NCBI GenBank assembly: GCA_032906705.1
Contig: JAJTZC010000002.1
Coordinates: 1 to 64,000 of the forward strand
Direction of reading: 5' to 3'
From: DASPPF01 sp032906705
GTDB taxonomy: Archaea; Thermoproteota; Nitrososphaeria; Nitrososphaerales; Gagatemarchaeaceae
DNA length: 64,000 nt
Part shown: one piece after another, positions 31,785 to 39,426 of the stretch
Position numbering within the stretch: position 1 is the first letter of the stretch
Layout: each line of letters begins with the position of its first letter
The notes under the pieces: model-generated
The model's database searches: none
The model's input: only the letters and a program-made list of their open reading frames with translations
What the model was told of the DNA's origin: nothing
Position numbers and translations under genes: made by a program

Positions 31785-33621
31785 CGCGCGCGAGAAGATA
31801 CTCGGGATTGACCTGGGGACTACCAACTCAGCTGCGACGATCATAGAGGGAGGCCGGCCAGTCGTAATCCCGAGCGCCGAGGGAGCCACGCCGTCGGGCA
31901 AGATGTTCCCCTCGGTTGTCGCATTCACGAAGGAGGGGCAGCTCCTGGTCGGCGAGCCCGCAAGACGTCAGGCGGTGACCAATCCCGAAGGTACGGTCTT
32001 CGAGATCAAGCGGAAGATGGGCACCGACTACAAGGTACGAATCTATGGGAAGGAGTACTCTCCTGAACAGCTGAGTTCGTACATACTCCAGAAAATCAAG
32101 CACGACGCCGACGTCTTCTTGGGCTATCCTGTGAAGAAGGTGGTAATCACTGTGCCGGCGCACTTCAACGATAACCAGCGACAGGCCACAAAGGACGCTG
32201 GAGAGATAGCGGGCCTGGAAGTTGTCAGGATAATCAACGAGCCCACCGCAGCCTCGCTCGCCTACGGGCTCGACAAGTCGGGGAAGGAGATGAAGATCCT
32301 CGTCTTCAGCTTCGGCGGAGGGACCCACGATGCGACGATCATGGAGTTCGGCCAAGGAGTCTTCCAAGTGCTAGGGACATCGGGAGACACGCAGACGGGG
32401 GGTACGGACGTGGACAACGCCGTGATTGACGTGTTAATCCAGGATTTCCGCTCGAAGACGGGCATCGACCTCCGGAGCGACAGGACAGCGATGGCCAGGC
32501 TCAAAGAGGCTGGAGAAAAAGCGAAGATCGAACTCTCCAACCTGACGTCCACAGACGTCGACCTGCCTTTCATAGCGACGGACGCCTCGGGGCCGAAGAA
32601 CCTCCACCTCACATTCACCCGCTCGAAACTGGAGGAGGTCTCGAGGCCCATTGTCGCGAAGACTGAACAGACCATCAGGAGAGTGATGAACGACGCGAAG
32701 CTCACCCAGGCGCAGATCGACAAGGTGATACTCATCGGGGGAATGACCAGGATGCCCCTCGTGAGGAAGTTCGTCGAGGACGTCGTCGGCAAGCCGGCTG
32801 AGAGAGGGGTCGACCCGATGGAGGCGGTCGCAATAGGCGCGGCCATACAGGGCGCCGTGCTGGCCGGGGAGATCAAGGACATACTGCTTCTCGACGTGAC
32901 GCCCCTCTCATTGGGGGTAGAGACTCTCGGGGGCATTGTCGAGAAGCTGATAGAGAAGAACGCAACCATCCCGACGAAGCGGAGCAAGAATTTCACGACT
33001 GCGGCCGACTTCCAGACCGCCGTTACAATCCACGTAACGCAGGGCGAGCGTCCGATGGCCGCGGACAATGTATCCCTCGGCACATTCAATTTGGCCGGCA
33101 TACCTCCGTCCCCGAGGGGAGTCCCACAGATTGAAGTTACATTCGACATCGACGCAAACGGCATTCTCACCGTCGGGGCGAAGGACATGGGGACTGGCAA
33201 GGAGAACAAAATCACCATAACTGCGTCCACCAAGCTCTCGAAGGAAGAGAAGGAACGCCTGGTCAAGGACGCGGAGTCCTACGCAGAGCAGGACAGGATG
33301 AAGAGAGAACAAGCTGAGCTCCGGAACGAGGCGGACTCGATTCTCTACACTGCGGAGAAGACAAAGCGGGACCTCGAGGGGAAGGTGGAGAAGTCGGCCC
33401 AGGAGAGAATCGACGCCGCGGCGAAGGAGCTGAAGAGCGCCCTGGATGGAACGGACTCGGCGGCCATTCGAGAGAAGAACGAGTCTCTCAAGAGGGTGCT
33501 GCAGGAAGTCGGCGCATCGGTGTACCAGCAGGCTCAGAAGCAATCGGCTCCCGATGGTAGCACGGGAACGCAGGGCAACGTCAGCGATGCTGACTACAAA
33601 GTAGCAGACGAAGGAAAGTAG
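31732..33621 (+). CDS. dnaK: Hsp70 chaperone DnaK
   Basis: It carries the complete Hsp70 layout: ATPase domain with GIDLGTTNSAA, FEIKRKMG (Lys), VPAHFNDNQRQATKDAG, INEPTAASLAYGL (Glu) and ILIGGMTRMPLV, then the substrate domain (LLDVTPLSLGVET) and a helical lid. Oddity: the phosphate-2 motif reads VFSFGGGTHDATI, with Ser where the metal/water-coordinating Asp of D-L-G-G-G-T stands. Start: the only standard in-frame start near the conserved N-terminus is the TTG at 31732, inside grpE. A strong GGAGGAGGGGA (31760-31770) instead points to an ACG at 31777, 10 residues before the first conserved strand. Confidence 0.93.
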   Translation: MNWRRRGRVRRRGEQTSSAREKILGIDLGTTNSAATIIEGGRPVVIPSAEGATPSGKMFPSVVAFTKEGQLLVGEPARRQAVTNPEGTVFEIKRKMGTDYKVRIYGKEYSPEQLSSYILQKIKHDADVFLGYPVKKVVITVPAHFNDNQRQATKDAGEIAGLEVVRIINEPTAASLAYGLDKSGKEMKILVFSFGGGTHDATIMEFGQGVFQVLGTSGDTQTGGTDVDNAVIDVLIQDFRSKTGIDLRSDRTAMARLKEAGEKAKIELSNLTSTDVDLPFIATDASGPKNLHLTFTRSKLEEVSRPIVAKTEQTIRRVMNDAKLTQAQIDKVILIGGMTRMPLVRKFVEDVVGKPAERGVDPMEAVAIGAAIQGAVLAGEIKDILLLDVTPLSLGVETLGGIVEKLIEKNATIPTKRSKNFTTAADFQTAVTIHVTQGERPMAADNVSLGTFNLAGIPPSPRGVPQIEVTFDIDANGILTVGAKDMGTGKENKITITASTKLSKEEKERLVKDAESYAEQDRMKREQAELRNEADSILYTAEKTKRDLEGKVEKSAQERIDAAAKELKSALDGTDSAAIREKNESLKRVLQEVGASVYQQAQKQSAPDGSTGTQGNVSDADYKVADEGK

Positions 33622-33628
33622 TTGTGGT

Positions 33629-34702
33629 TTGGCCGCCAAAGATTTCTACGACGTACTGGGAGTCCCGAAGAGCGCCTCCAAGGATCAGATCAAGGACGCC
33701 TACAGGAAGCTCGCCATGCAGTTCCATCCCGACAGGAACAAGTCGCCCGGAGCCGAGGAGAAGTTCAAGGAGGTCTCCGAGGCGTATGCTGTGCTCTCCG
33801 ACGACCAGAAGCGGAGCCAGTTTGACACATACGGTAAGGAGGGCTTCTCCCAGAGATACAGCGATGAGGACATATTCAGGGGCGCGAACTTCGGGGACGT
33901 TTTCCGAGGCATGGGTTTCGGGGGCTTCGACGACATCTTCGCCCAGTTCTTCGGAGGAGGACAGAGGCAGCGGCCCAACCGCGGGGAGGACCTGACGTAT
34001 CACCTGCAGCTCAACTTGGAGGAGCTTGTAGCCGACTCGACGAAGGAGATTGAAATCCCGCGCACAGAGGTTTGCGCAACCTGCAAAGGGAGCGGCGCAA
34101 GACCGGGGACCTCTCCCCGCTCATGCAGCACGTGCGGGGGTACCGGCCAGGTTCAGCGTGTCCAGGCGACCGGCTTCGCGAGACTTGTAAGAATCGGCAC
34201 GTGCGGCAAGTGCGGAGGCAAAGGCTACACGATTGACTCGCCGTGCAAGGAGTGCAGGGGGAGAGGGACGATTGAGAAGAAGAGAAACATCACACTTGTG
34301 GTGCCGGCAGGTCTTGATGACGGCCACACGCTGAGGCTCAAGGGGGAAGGGGACGCTGGAGAGAACGGCTCCCCTCCTGGCGACCTCTACGTCGTGGTCA
34401 ACGTGAGGCCCCACAAACTCTTCGCAAGGCAGAACAGCGACGTCTTCTACGCGACCAAGATAGACGCGGTGCAGGCCATGCTGGGAACGGAGCTCAGAGT
34501 TCCAACTTTGTACGGCGACGAGATTCTGCGAATCCCGCCCGGGACCCAGCCCGGAGAGCGCTTTGCCCTGAGGGAGAAGGGACTCCCCAGGAGCGGAGGG
34601 CGCGGGAAAGGAAACGAGTACGTCGAAGTGGGAGTGGTGGTCCCAAAGGGCCTATCGATCTCGCAAAGGGAGTCGCTGAGGAAGTACCTGGCCGAGCACT
34701 AG
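33629..34702 (+). CDS. dnaJ: DnaJ (Hsp40) co-chaperone
   Basis: This 357-residue type I Hsp40 has a J domain with the HPD motif (MQFHPDRNK), a Gly/Phe linker (GFGGFDDIFAQFFGGG), and four zinc repeats CATCKGSG, CSTCGGTG, CGKCGGKG and CKECRGRG binding two Zn. The C-terminal substrate domains include DLYVVVNVRPHKLFAR. It delivers clients to DnaK and stimulates its ATPase. TTG start 7 nt after the dnaK stop. Confidence 0.96.
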   Translation: MAAKDFYDVLGVPKSASKDQIKDAYRKLAMQFHPDRNKSPGAEEKFKEVSEAYAVLSDDQKRSQFDTYGKEGFSQRYSDEDIFRGANFGDVFRGMGFGGFDDIFAQFFGGGQRQRPNRGEDLTYHLQLNLEELVADSTKEIEIPRTEVCATCKGSGARPGTSPRSCSTCGGTGQVQRVQATGFARLVRIGTCGKCGGKGYTIDSPCKECRGRGTIEKKRNITLVVPAGLDDGHTLRLKGEGDAGENGSPPGDLYVVVNVRPHKLFARQNSDVFYATKIDAVQAMLGTELRVPTLYGDEILRIPPGTQPGERFALREKGLPRSGGRGKGNEYVEVGVVVPKGLSISQRESLRKYLAEH

Positions 34703-35010
34703 GGCATGAACTTGTAGATCATCAGGAACGGCACGTCCTCGATCTCGCGGATAGCCTCTCGGGCCCCCATGTTGTTCTCCACGGCGAGCGACACAGACCT
34801 TTTCCCGGCAAGGTTCACTATTGCGCAGGTCCTGATTAGACGCAGGGCCTCGCCCTTGTTGACGACCTCCCCGAAGTAGAACTCCTTGGAGATGCTCACT
34901 TGGAGCTTCCCTTCTGTTACGGTCCGGCCCATCAGCTCCTCGTCGCAGATGTTGACGAGGATGCTCCCCCTGTACTCCGCCGTGCGGACAGAGAATCCGT
35001 CCCCGTTCAC
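34699..35010 (-). CDS. DUF424 family protein
   Basis: The 103-residue archaeal protein of the DUF424 type shows RGSILVNICDEELMGRTV, YFGEVVNKGEALRLIRTC and the segment AIVNLAGKRSVSLAVENNMG. Archaeal members are commonly encoded beside translation factors. Here it follows aIF2-beta with a 1-nt gap, suggesting a role in translation. The GTG at 35010 is the start. It ends against dnaJ, overlapping by 4 nt. Confidence 0.75.
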   Translation of the reverse strand: MNGDGFSVRTAEYRGSILVNICDEELMGRTVTEGKLQVSISKEFYFGEVVNKGEALRLIRTCAIVNLAGKRSVSLAVENNMGAREAIREIEDVPFLMIYKFMP

Positions 35011-35011
35011 T

Positions 35012-35428
35012 CTAGGTAACCTTTGCGACCGAACGGGCGCCGCAGGCCTCGCAGGCCATGAACCACATCCGCTTTTCCTTGTCGAGATGGGTGTCGGGGC
35101 TGCCGCAGACGGGGCAGAGGACCCCGTCCTTCATGTAACGCTGAAGCAGCTGCGAAAACGACTCGCGATCCTTCCTGCCAATGAAAATGGCCCTCTCTCC
35201 GTCCAAGGAGGCCGCAGTCGCAAGCTCCTTTGCGAGATACATCAGGACTCTGGCTTGCTCCCTTCTAAGGAGCTTTGGGAATTCGGAATAGTTCCTGAAG
35301 ATTGTCTTGTTGCCCACCCAGATCACATCCGGCTCAGGAAGCTCGAGGCGGAGAGCCCCTGACTTCTTGGCCTCCTGGACCAGCCCTTCCCTTGCGCGGG
35401 ACAGTAGTTCTTCGTATTTTCGTTTCAT
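35012..35428 (-). CDS. translation initiation factor aIF2 beta subunit
   Basis: The 138-residue protein has the aIF2-beta/aIF5 core: VIWVGNKTIFRNYSEFPKLL, then REQARVLMYLAKELATAASL, GRKDRESFSQLLQRYM and the C4 zinc ribbon CPVCGSPDT...CEACGA. It belongs to the aIF2 heterotrimer that brings initiator Met-tRNA to the small subunit. ATG at 35428. First gene of a pair with DUF424. Confidence 0.93.
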   Translation of the reverse strand: MKRKYEELLSRAREGLVQEAKKSGALRLELPEPDVIWVGNKTIFRNYSEFPKLLRREQARVLMYLAKELATAASLDGERAIFIGRKDRESFSQLLQRYMKDGVLCPVCGSPDTHLDKEKRMWFMACEACGARSVAKVT

Positions 35429-35510
35429 TGCCTTGGAAAATCCGCGTTCCGAGGTATTTCAACTCTTCTGGCCGAAACGCGTAATAGAGTGTCGAGGACG
35501 AACCGGATTG

Positions 35511-36010
35511 ATGGTCTCCAAGGAGTTCTCAATCGCAGTGATGGTCTCCGACGCGGGGAAAACCGCAAAATGGTTTGAAAAGACGTTGGGATTCAGAAGC
35601 TCGGCGGATAGCCACTGGGTTCTTGTTTGGCCNNNNNNNNNNNNNNNNNNNNNNNNNNNNNNNNNNNNNNNNNNNNNNNNNNNNNNNNNNNNNNNNNNNN
35701 NNNNNNNNNNNNNNNNNNNNNNNNNNNNNNNNAAAAGACGTTGGGATTCAGAAGCTCGGCGGATAGCCACTGGGTTCTTGTTTGGCCGAGAGGCTCGAAC
35801 GTGAAGATTCACCTCTGTGAGGGTAAACCAGACCCGGGAAATACCGGGATCGCATTCTATGTGAAGGGTGCGGAGAACTTGGCGGCCAAGATGAAACGTG
35901 CAGGGGTCAAATTCACGCGCGAGATGAAGAAGGCGAGCTGGGGCATCCACGGCATGTTCGCCGACCGGGACGGTAACGGATACTGGCTGATCGAGGGGAC
36001 CGGGCCGTAG
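35511..36010 (+). CDS. VOC (glyoxalase/bleomycin-resistance-fold) protein interrupted by an assembly gap
   Basis: Read across the gap after collapsing the duplicated 55 nt, the protein is about 114 residues. It starts VSKEFSIAVMVSDAGKTAKW, continues FEKTLGFRSSADSHWVLVWP, then GNTGIAFYVKGAENLAAKM, and ends GMFADRDGNGYWLIEGTG. This is the single-module VOC fold; the D-R-D-G-N metal-ligand strand is present. Substrate unknown. The 100 N at 35633-35732 sit inside the gene and throw the downstream part out of frame as assembled. Confidence 0.75.
35633..35732. other. 100-N scaffold gap with duplicated flanks
   Basis: Exactly 100 N. The 55 nt before it (35578-35632) are identical to the 55 nt after it (35733-35787). 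The VOC gene reads through perfectly if gap and one copy are removed, so this is an unmerged contig overlap, not missing DNA. Confidence 0.95.
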
Positions 36011-36030
36011 ACGACCCCGATAAAGTCAAA

Positions 36031-36040
36031 AGATTAAATC
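36031..36040 (+). promoter_or_regulatory. TATA box of the SAM-salvage operon
   Basis: AGATTAAATC lies 22 to 31 nt before the GTG at 36062 and drives the four overlapping genes mtaP-apt-phosphorylase-ahcY. Confidence 0.5.
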
Positions 36041-36061
36041 GGAACGCGCAAAGGTCGGAAC

Positions 36062-36868
36062 GTGAAGCCAAAGGCGGAGGTCGGCGTCTTTGGAGGCTCG
36101 GGCTTCTACAGCTTCTTCAAGAAGGCAAAGCAGTTCGAGGTCGAGACGCCCTACGGCTTCCCGAGCGGGAAGCTGACAGTCTCTCGGATCGCTGGCAGGG
36201 GAGTAGCATTCCTTCCAAGGCACGGAGTCAAGCACGAATTTCCGCCGCACATGGTTCCCTACAGGGCGAACATGCGCGTCTTCAGGGATCTGGGGGTCCA
36301 TCGCATCATCGCGCCGAACGCGGTGGGGAGCCTGAAGCCGGACGTGGAGCCGGGCGACATCGTCTTTTGCGACCAGTTCGTGAATTTCACGAGCGGGAGG
36401 AGGGACACTTTCTACGACGGGCCGGAGACCACGCACATCAGCACTGCAGACCCGTACTGTCCCGAGATGCGCAGGATTGGGATCGAGGCTGCAGAAAGGA
36501 TCGGGATGAAGGCGCACGGGACTGGAACGGTGGTCGTAATACAGGGTCCAAGGTTCTCGACCAGGGCAGAGAGCAGATTCTTCAGCGCTCAGGGATGGGA
36601 CGTGATCAACATGACACAGTACCCGGAGGCTGTGCTGGCGAGGGAGCTTGAGATGTGCTACCTGAACATCTCCTTGGTGACAGACTACGACGCAGGCCTC
36701 GAAGGGAATCCGAACGTAAAGCCCGTCTCTCATGAAGAAGTCATCAAGGTCTTCAACGAGAACATCGCCAAGCTGAGAAACCTGATTTCCGAGATTGTCA
36801 AGAACCTCCCGAAGAGGAGGGGATGCGAATGCGGCTGGGCGCTCAGGCACGCGAGGTTGAGCGCCTAA
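36062..36868 (+). CDS. mtaP: S-methyl-5'-thioadenosine phosphorylase
   Basis: The 268-residue PNP/MTAP-family enzyme shows VGVFGGSGFYSF (phosphate loop), FLPRHGVKHEFPPH, ANMRVFRDLGV, IIAPNAVGSL, GPRFSTRAES and NMTQYPEAVLARELEMCY (substrate loop). It splits methylthioadenosine to adenine and methylthioribose-1-phosphate. A Cys pair near the C-terminus (RRGCECGWA) resembles the stabilising disulfide/CXC of archaeal MTAPs. The stop TAA shares its last A with the ATG of apt, fitting immediate reuse of the adenine product. Confidence 0.93.
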   Translation: MKPKAEVGVFGGSGFYSFFKKAKQFEVETPYGFPSGKLTVSRIAGRGVAFLPRHGVKHEFPPHMVPYRANMRVFRDLGVHRIIAPNAVGSLKPDVEPGDIVFCDQFVNFTSGRRDTFYDGPETTHISTADPYCPEMRRIGIEAAERIGMKAHGTGTVVVIQGPRFSTRAESRFFSAQGWDVINMTQYPEAVLARELEMCYLNISLVTDYDAGLEGNPNVKPVSHEEVIKVFNENIAKLRNLISEIVKNLPKRRGCECGWALRHARLSA

Positions 36869-37407
36869 TGACCCCTCTCGAGGATGAGATCAAGCGTGCT
36901 ATCAGGGACGTCTCCGACTATCCCAAGAAGGGATTCGTCGGGTTCAAAGATCTCACCACGTTGTGGAAGGACGGGCCGCTTGCCAAGAGGACAGTCGACG
37001 CCCTCTACGAATACTCGAAGGGAATGCGGCTGGGCAAGATAGTGGGAATAGAGGCGAGGGGGTTCATAGTAGGTGCGCCGCTCGCCGACAGGCTGGGCAT
37101 CGGGTTCGTTCCAGGCCGGAAGATTGGGAAGCTACCGTCGCAGAAGCTGAGCGTCGACTACAAGCTCGAGTACGGGAAGGACGGGCTGGAGATTCACTCC
37201 GACGCAATCTCGAAAGGTGAAAGGGTGCTCATAGTGGACGACCTGCTCGCCACCGGCGGCACATCCAACGCTGCGAGAATCCTCGTGGAGAAGATGGGAG
37301 GAAGGGTGGTCGGATTCGCGTTCATCGTCGAGCTGACGTACCTTAAAGGAAGGGAGAAGCTCGCTGGATACGAGGTCCACTCGCTTGCGAGATATGAAAC
37401 GGAATAG
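36868..37407 (+). CDS. apt: adenine phosphoribosyltransferase
   Basis: The type I PRTase of about 179 residues has VGIEARGFIVGAPLADRLG, the PRPP loop VLIVDDLLATGGTSNAA and the N-terminal YPKKGFVGFKDLTTLW. It converts adenine plus PRPP to AMP, recycling the adenine released by the preceding phosphorylase. Start ATG 36868 overlaps the mtaP stop; a frame extending to 36823 is not conserved. The 3' end overlaps the next gene. Confidence 0.93.
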   Translation: MTPLEDEIKRAIRDVSDYPKKGFVGFKDLTTLWKDGPLAKRTVDALYEYSKGMRLGKIVGIEARGFIVGAPLADRLGIGFVPGRKIGKLPSQKLSVDYKLEYGKDGLEIHSDAISKGERVLIVDDLLATGGTSNAARILVEKMGGRVVGFAFIVELTYLKGREKLAGYEVHSLARYETE

Positions 37408-38146
37408 CCTGCCGACGATCGCGGTCATCACCGGAACAGGTGTAACCGAGCATTTCGAAGTCGGGCCCCCCAAGCCTCTGAAAACCAAGTACGGGGCTGC
37501 ACTCGTCTTCAAGTCCAAGGACGGCAGGTTCTATGTGCTTCCCAGACACGGGCCAGGTCACAAAGTACCTCCCCACAGGATCAACTACACAGCCAACATA
37601 GCGGGACTGCGCGCCTTGGGCGTGACGACTGTAATCGCGACCAGCGCCGTGGGCTCGATCAACCCCGAGTTCCGCGTGGGCGAGATGGGTCTGGCTGAGC
37701 AGTTCCTGGATTTCACCAAGGGCAGGCAGAGCACTTTCTTCGACAGAGAAGTTGCCCACACCGACATGACTGAGCCGTACAGCGGGATGCTGAACTGGGC
37801 GATCCAGAGAGGCGGCGAATCAGTGGGAGTCAAGCTCAGGACTGGACTCGTCTACGTCTGCGCTGAGGGTCCGAGGTTCGAGAGCGCCGCCGAGATCAGG
37901 ATGTTCAAGATGCTCGGCGGGGATGTTGTCGGGATGACCGGGGTCCCGGAGGTCGTCCTGGCCAAGGAGATGGGGATGAACTACTCCTCTATCGTGATAG
38001 CGACCAACTGGGCAGCCGGAATACAGGAGAAGGTCAGCCACACGGAAGTCCTCTCAGTGATGAAGAGCACAGGAGAGGTGGTCAGGAAGGTGGTAGAAGC
38101 AACAGTTAATCACCTCCCCAAAACCCCTCCCGAGAGGGAAGCCTGA
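37385..38146 (+). CDS. second MTAP/PNP-family nucleoside phosphorylase
   Basis: This about 250-residue paralog of the 36062 gene has YVLPRHGPGHKVPPHRINYT, VIATSAVGSI, EGPRFESAAEI and GMTGVPEVVLAKEMGM. The phosphate loop GGSG is changed to TGTG, and the substrate loop N-M-T-x-x-P-E becomes G-M-T-G-V-P-E, so its nucleoside preference should differ from that of the first enzyme, perhaps methylthioinosine, inosine/guanosine or deoxyadenosine. Starts at TTG 37385 or ATG 37394, overlapping apt. Its stop overlaps the ahcY start at 38146 by one base. Confidence 0.85.
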   Translation: MRDMKRNSLPTIAVITGTGVTEHFEVGPPKPLKTKYGAALVFKSKDGRFYVLPRHGPGHKVPPHRINYTANIAGLRALGVTTVIATSAVGSINPEFRVGEMGLAEQFLDFTKGRQSTFFDREVAHTDMTEPYSGMLNWAIQRGGESVGVKLRTGLVYVCAEGPRFESAAEIRMFKMLGGDVVGMTGVPEVVLAKEMGMNYSSIVIATNWAAGIQEKVSHTEVLSVMKSTGEVVRKVVEATVNHLPKTPPEREA

Positions 38147-39378
38147 TGACCAAGGTAGCAGACGCCAAACTGGCGGACAAGGGGAAGCTGAACTTCCTCT
38201 GGGCCAAGAGCCACATGGGTGCGCTCACAACTCTCGCAGGGAAGCAGGCAAAGAACCGCCCGCTGGAGGGAGTCACGCTCGGAGTCTGCCTTCACGTCAC
38301 GAAGGAGACGTCCGTGCTCATCGACGCTCTGCTGAACGCAGGTGCGGATGTCAAGATAGCTGGCGCTAACCCTCTCTCCACGCAGGACGACATAGCCGCG
38401 TATCTCGCGACCAGGACCGATGTCTGGGCCTGGAGGGGGGAGACCCCAAAGGAGTACGACTGGTGCATTGACCAGGTCCTTGCGTCGAAGCCCAAGCAGC
38501 TGGTGGACGACGGGGCCGACCTTCACGTCGCGGCGCTGAAATCCAAGGGAAAGTGGATTGACGGAGGCTCGGAGGAGACGACGACCGGGGTGGTGAGGCT
38601 CGAGGCTTTGGAGGCCGATGGGCTGCTCTCATACCCGGTGATAGCGGTCAACAACGCTCAGACGAAGTTTCTGTTCGACAACAGGTATGGGACTGGCCAG
38701 AGCACTATTGATGGAATACTCCGGGCCACGGCTCTTTTGATCGCCGGCAAGAAGGTGACGGTCGTCGGCTACGGGTGGGTGGGGAAGGGCGTAGCGATGA
38801 GGGCGAGAGGCATGGGCGCGCGGGTGACTGTCGTGGAGGTGGACCCGATTAAGGCGATAGAGGCTCATCTCGACGGATATGACGTGAGCAACATAATGGA
38901 GGCAGCCAAGGAAGGCGATATGTTCGTCACAGCGACGGGTCAGAAGAATGTGATACCGTTTGAAGCTGTGGAGAAAATGAAGCAGGGGGCAATCCTGGCG
39001 AACGCAGGCCACTTCGACTTGGAAATCGACGTCAAGACTCTTCTGGCAAAGTCGAGGGGAGTCAAGGCGGTGAGGGACAACGTCGACGAAATCGCGTTGC
39101 CCAACGGGAGGAGCGTCTACCTTGTGGGCAAGGGGAGGATAGCGAACCTCGTTGCGGCAGAGGGGCACCCACCAGAGGTGATGCAGATGTCGTTCGCAAA
39201 CCAGTTCATGGCGGCTCTGTACATCAGGAAGAACCATGCGAAGATGGAAAGGAAGGTCGTGAGCGTCCCTGACGAGATAGACAGGCAGGTCGCGTACGCA
39301 GCGCTGGATTCCCTTGGAATCTCCATCGGCGAGGCCACAAAGGAGCAGCTCGAGTACGCAAAGAGCTGGGCAATCTAG
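38146..39378 (+). CDS. ahcY: adenosylhomocysteinase
   Basis: The 410-residue SAH hydrolase shows LHVTKETSVLIDALLNAGAD, ETTTGVVRL (catalytic region), NNAQTKFLFDNRYGTGQS, the NAD-binding VVGYGWVGKGVAMRARGMGA, and the C-terminal FANQFMAALYI. It splits S-adenosylhomocysteine into adenosine and homocysteine, removing methyltransferase product inhibition. As last gene of the four-gene operon it combines both SAM by-product routes (MTA and SAH) in one transcript. Confidence 0.96.
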   Translation: MTKVADAKLADKGKLNFLWAKSHMGALTTLAGKQAKNRPLEGVTLGVCLHVTKETSVLIDALLNAGADVKIAGANPLSTQDDIAAYLATRTDVWAWRGETPKEYDWCIDQVLASKPKQLVDDGADLHVAALKSKGKWIDGGSEETTTGVVRLEALEADGLLSYPVIAVNNAQTKFLFDNRYGTGQSTIDGILRATALLIAGKKVTVVGYGWVGKGVAMRARGMGARVTVVEVDPIKAIEAHLDGYDVSNIMEAAKEGDMFVTATGQKNVIPFEAVEKMKQGAILANAGHFDLEIDVKTLLAKSRGVKAVRDNVDEIALPNGRSVYLVGKGRIANLVAAEGHPPEVMQMSFANQFMAALYIRKNHAKMERKVVSVPDEIDRQVAYAALDSLGISIGEATKEQLEYAKSWAI

Positions 39379-39426
39379 GCAGAGTTCGAAGAAAGGTTAT
39401 TACCGCCGAAACGAGGTTGCGGCTAG

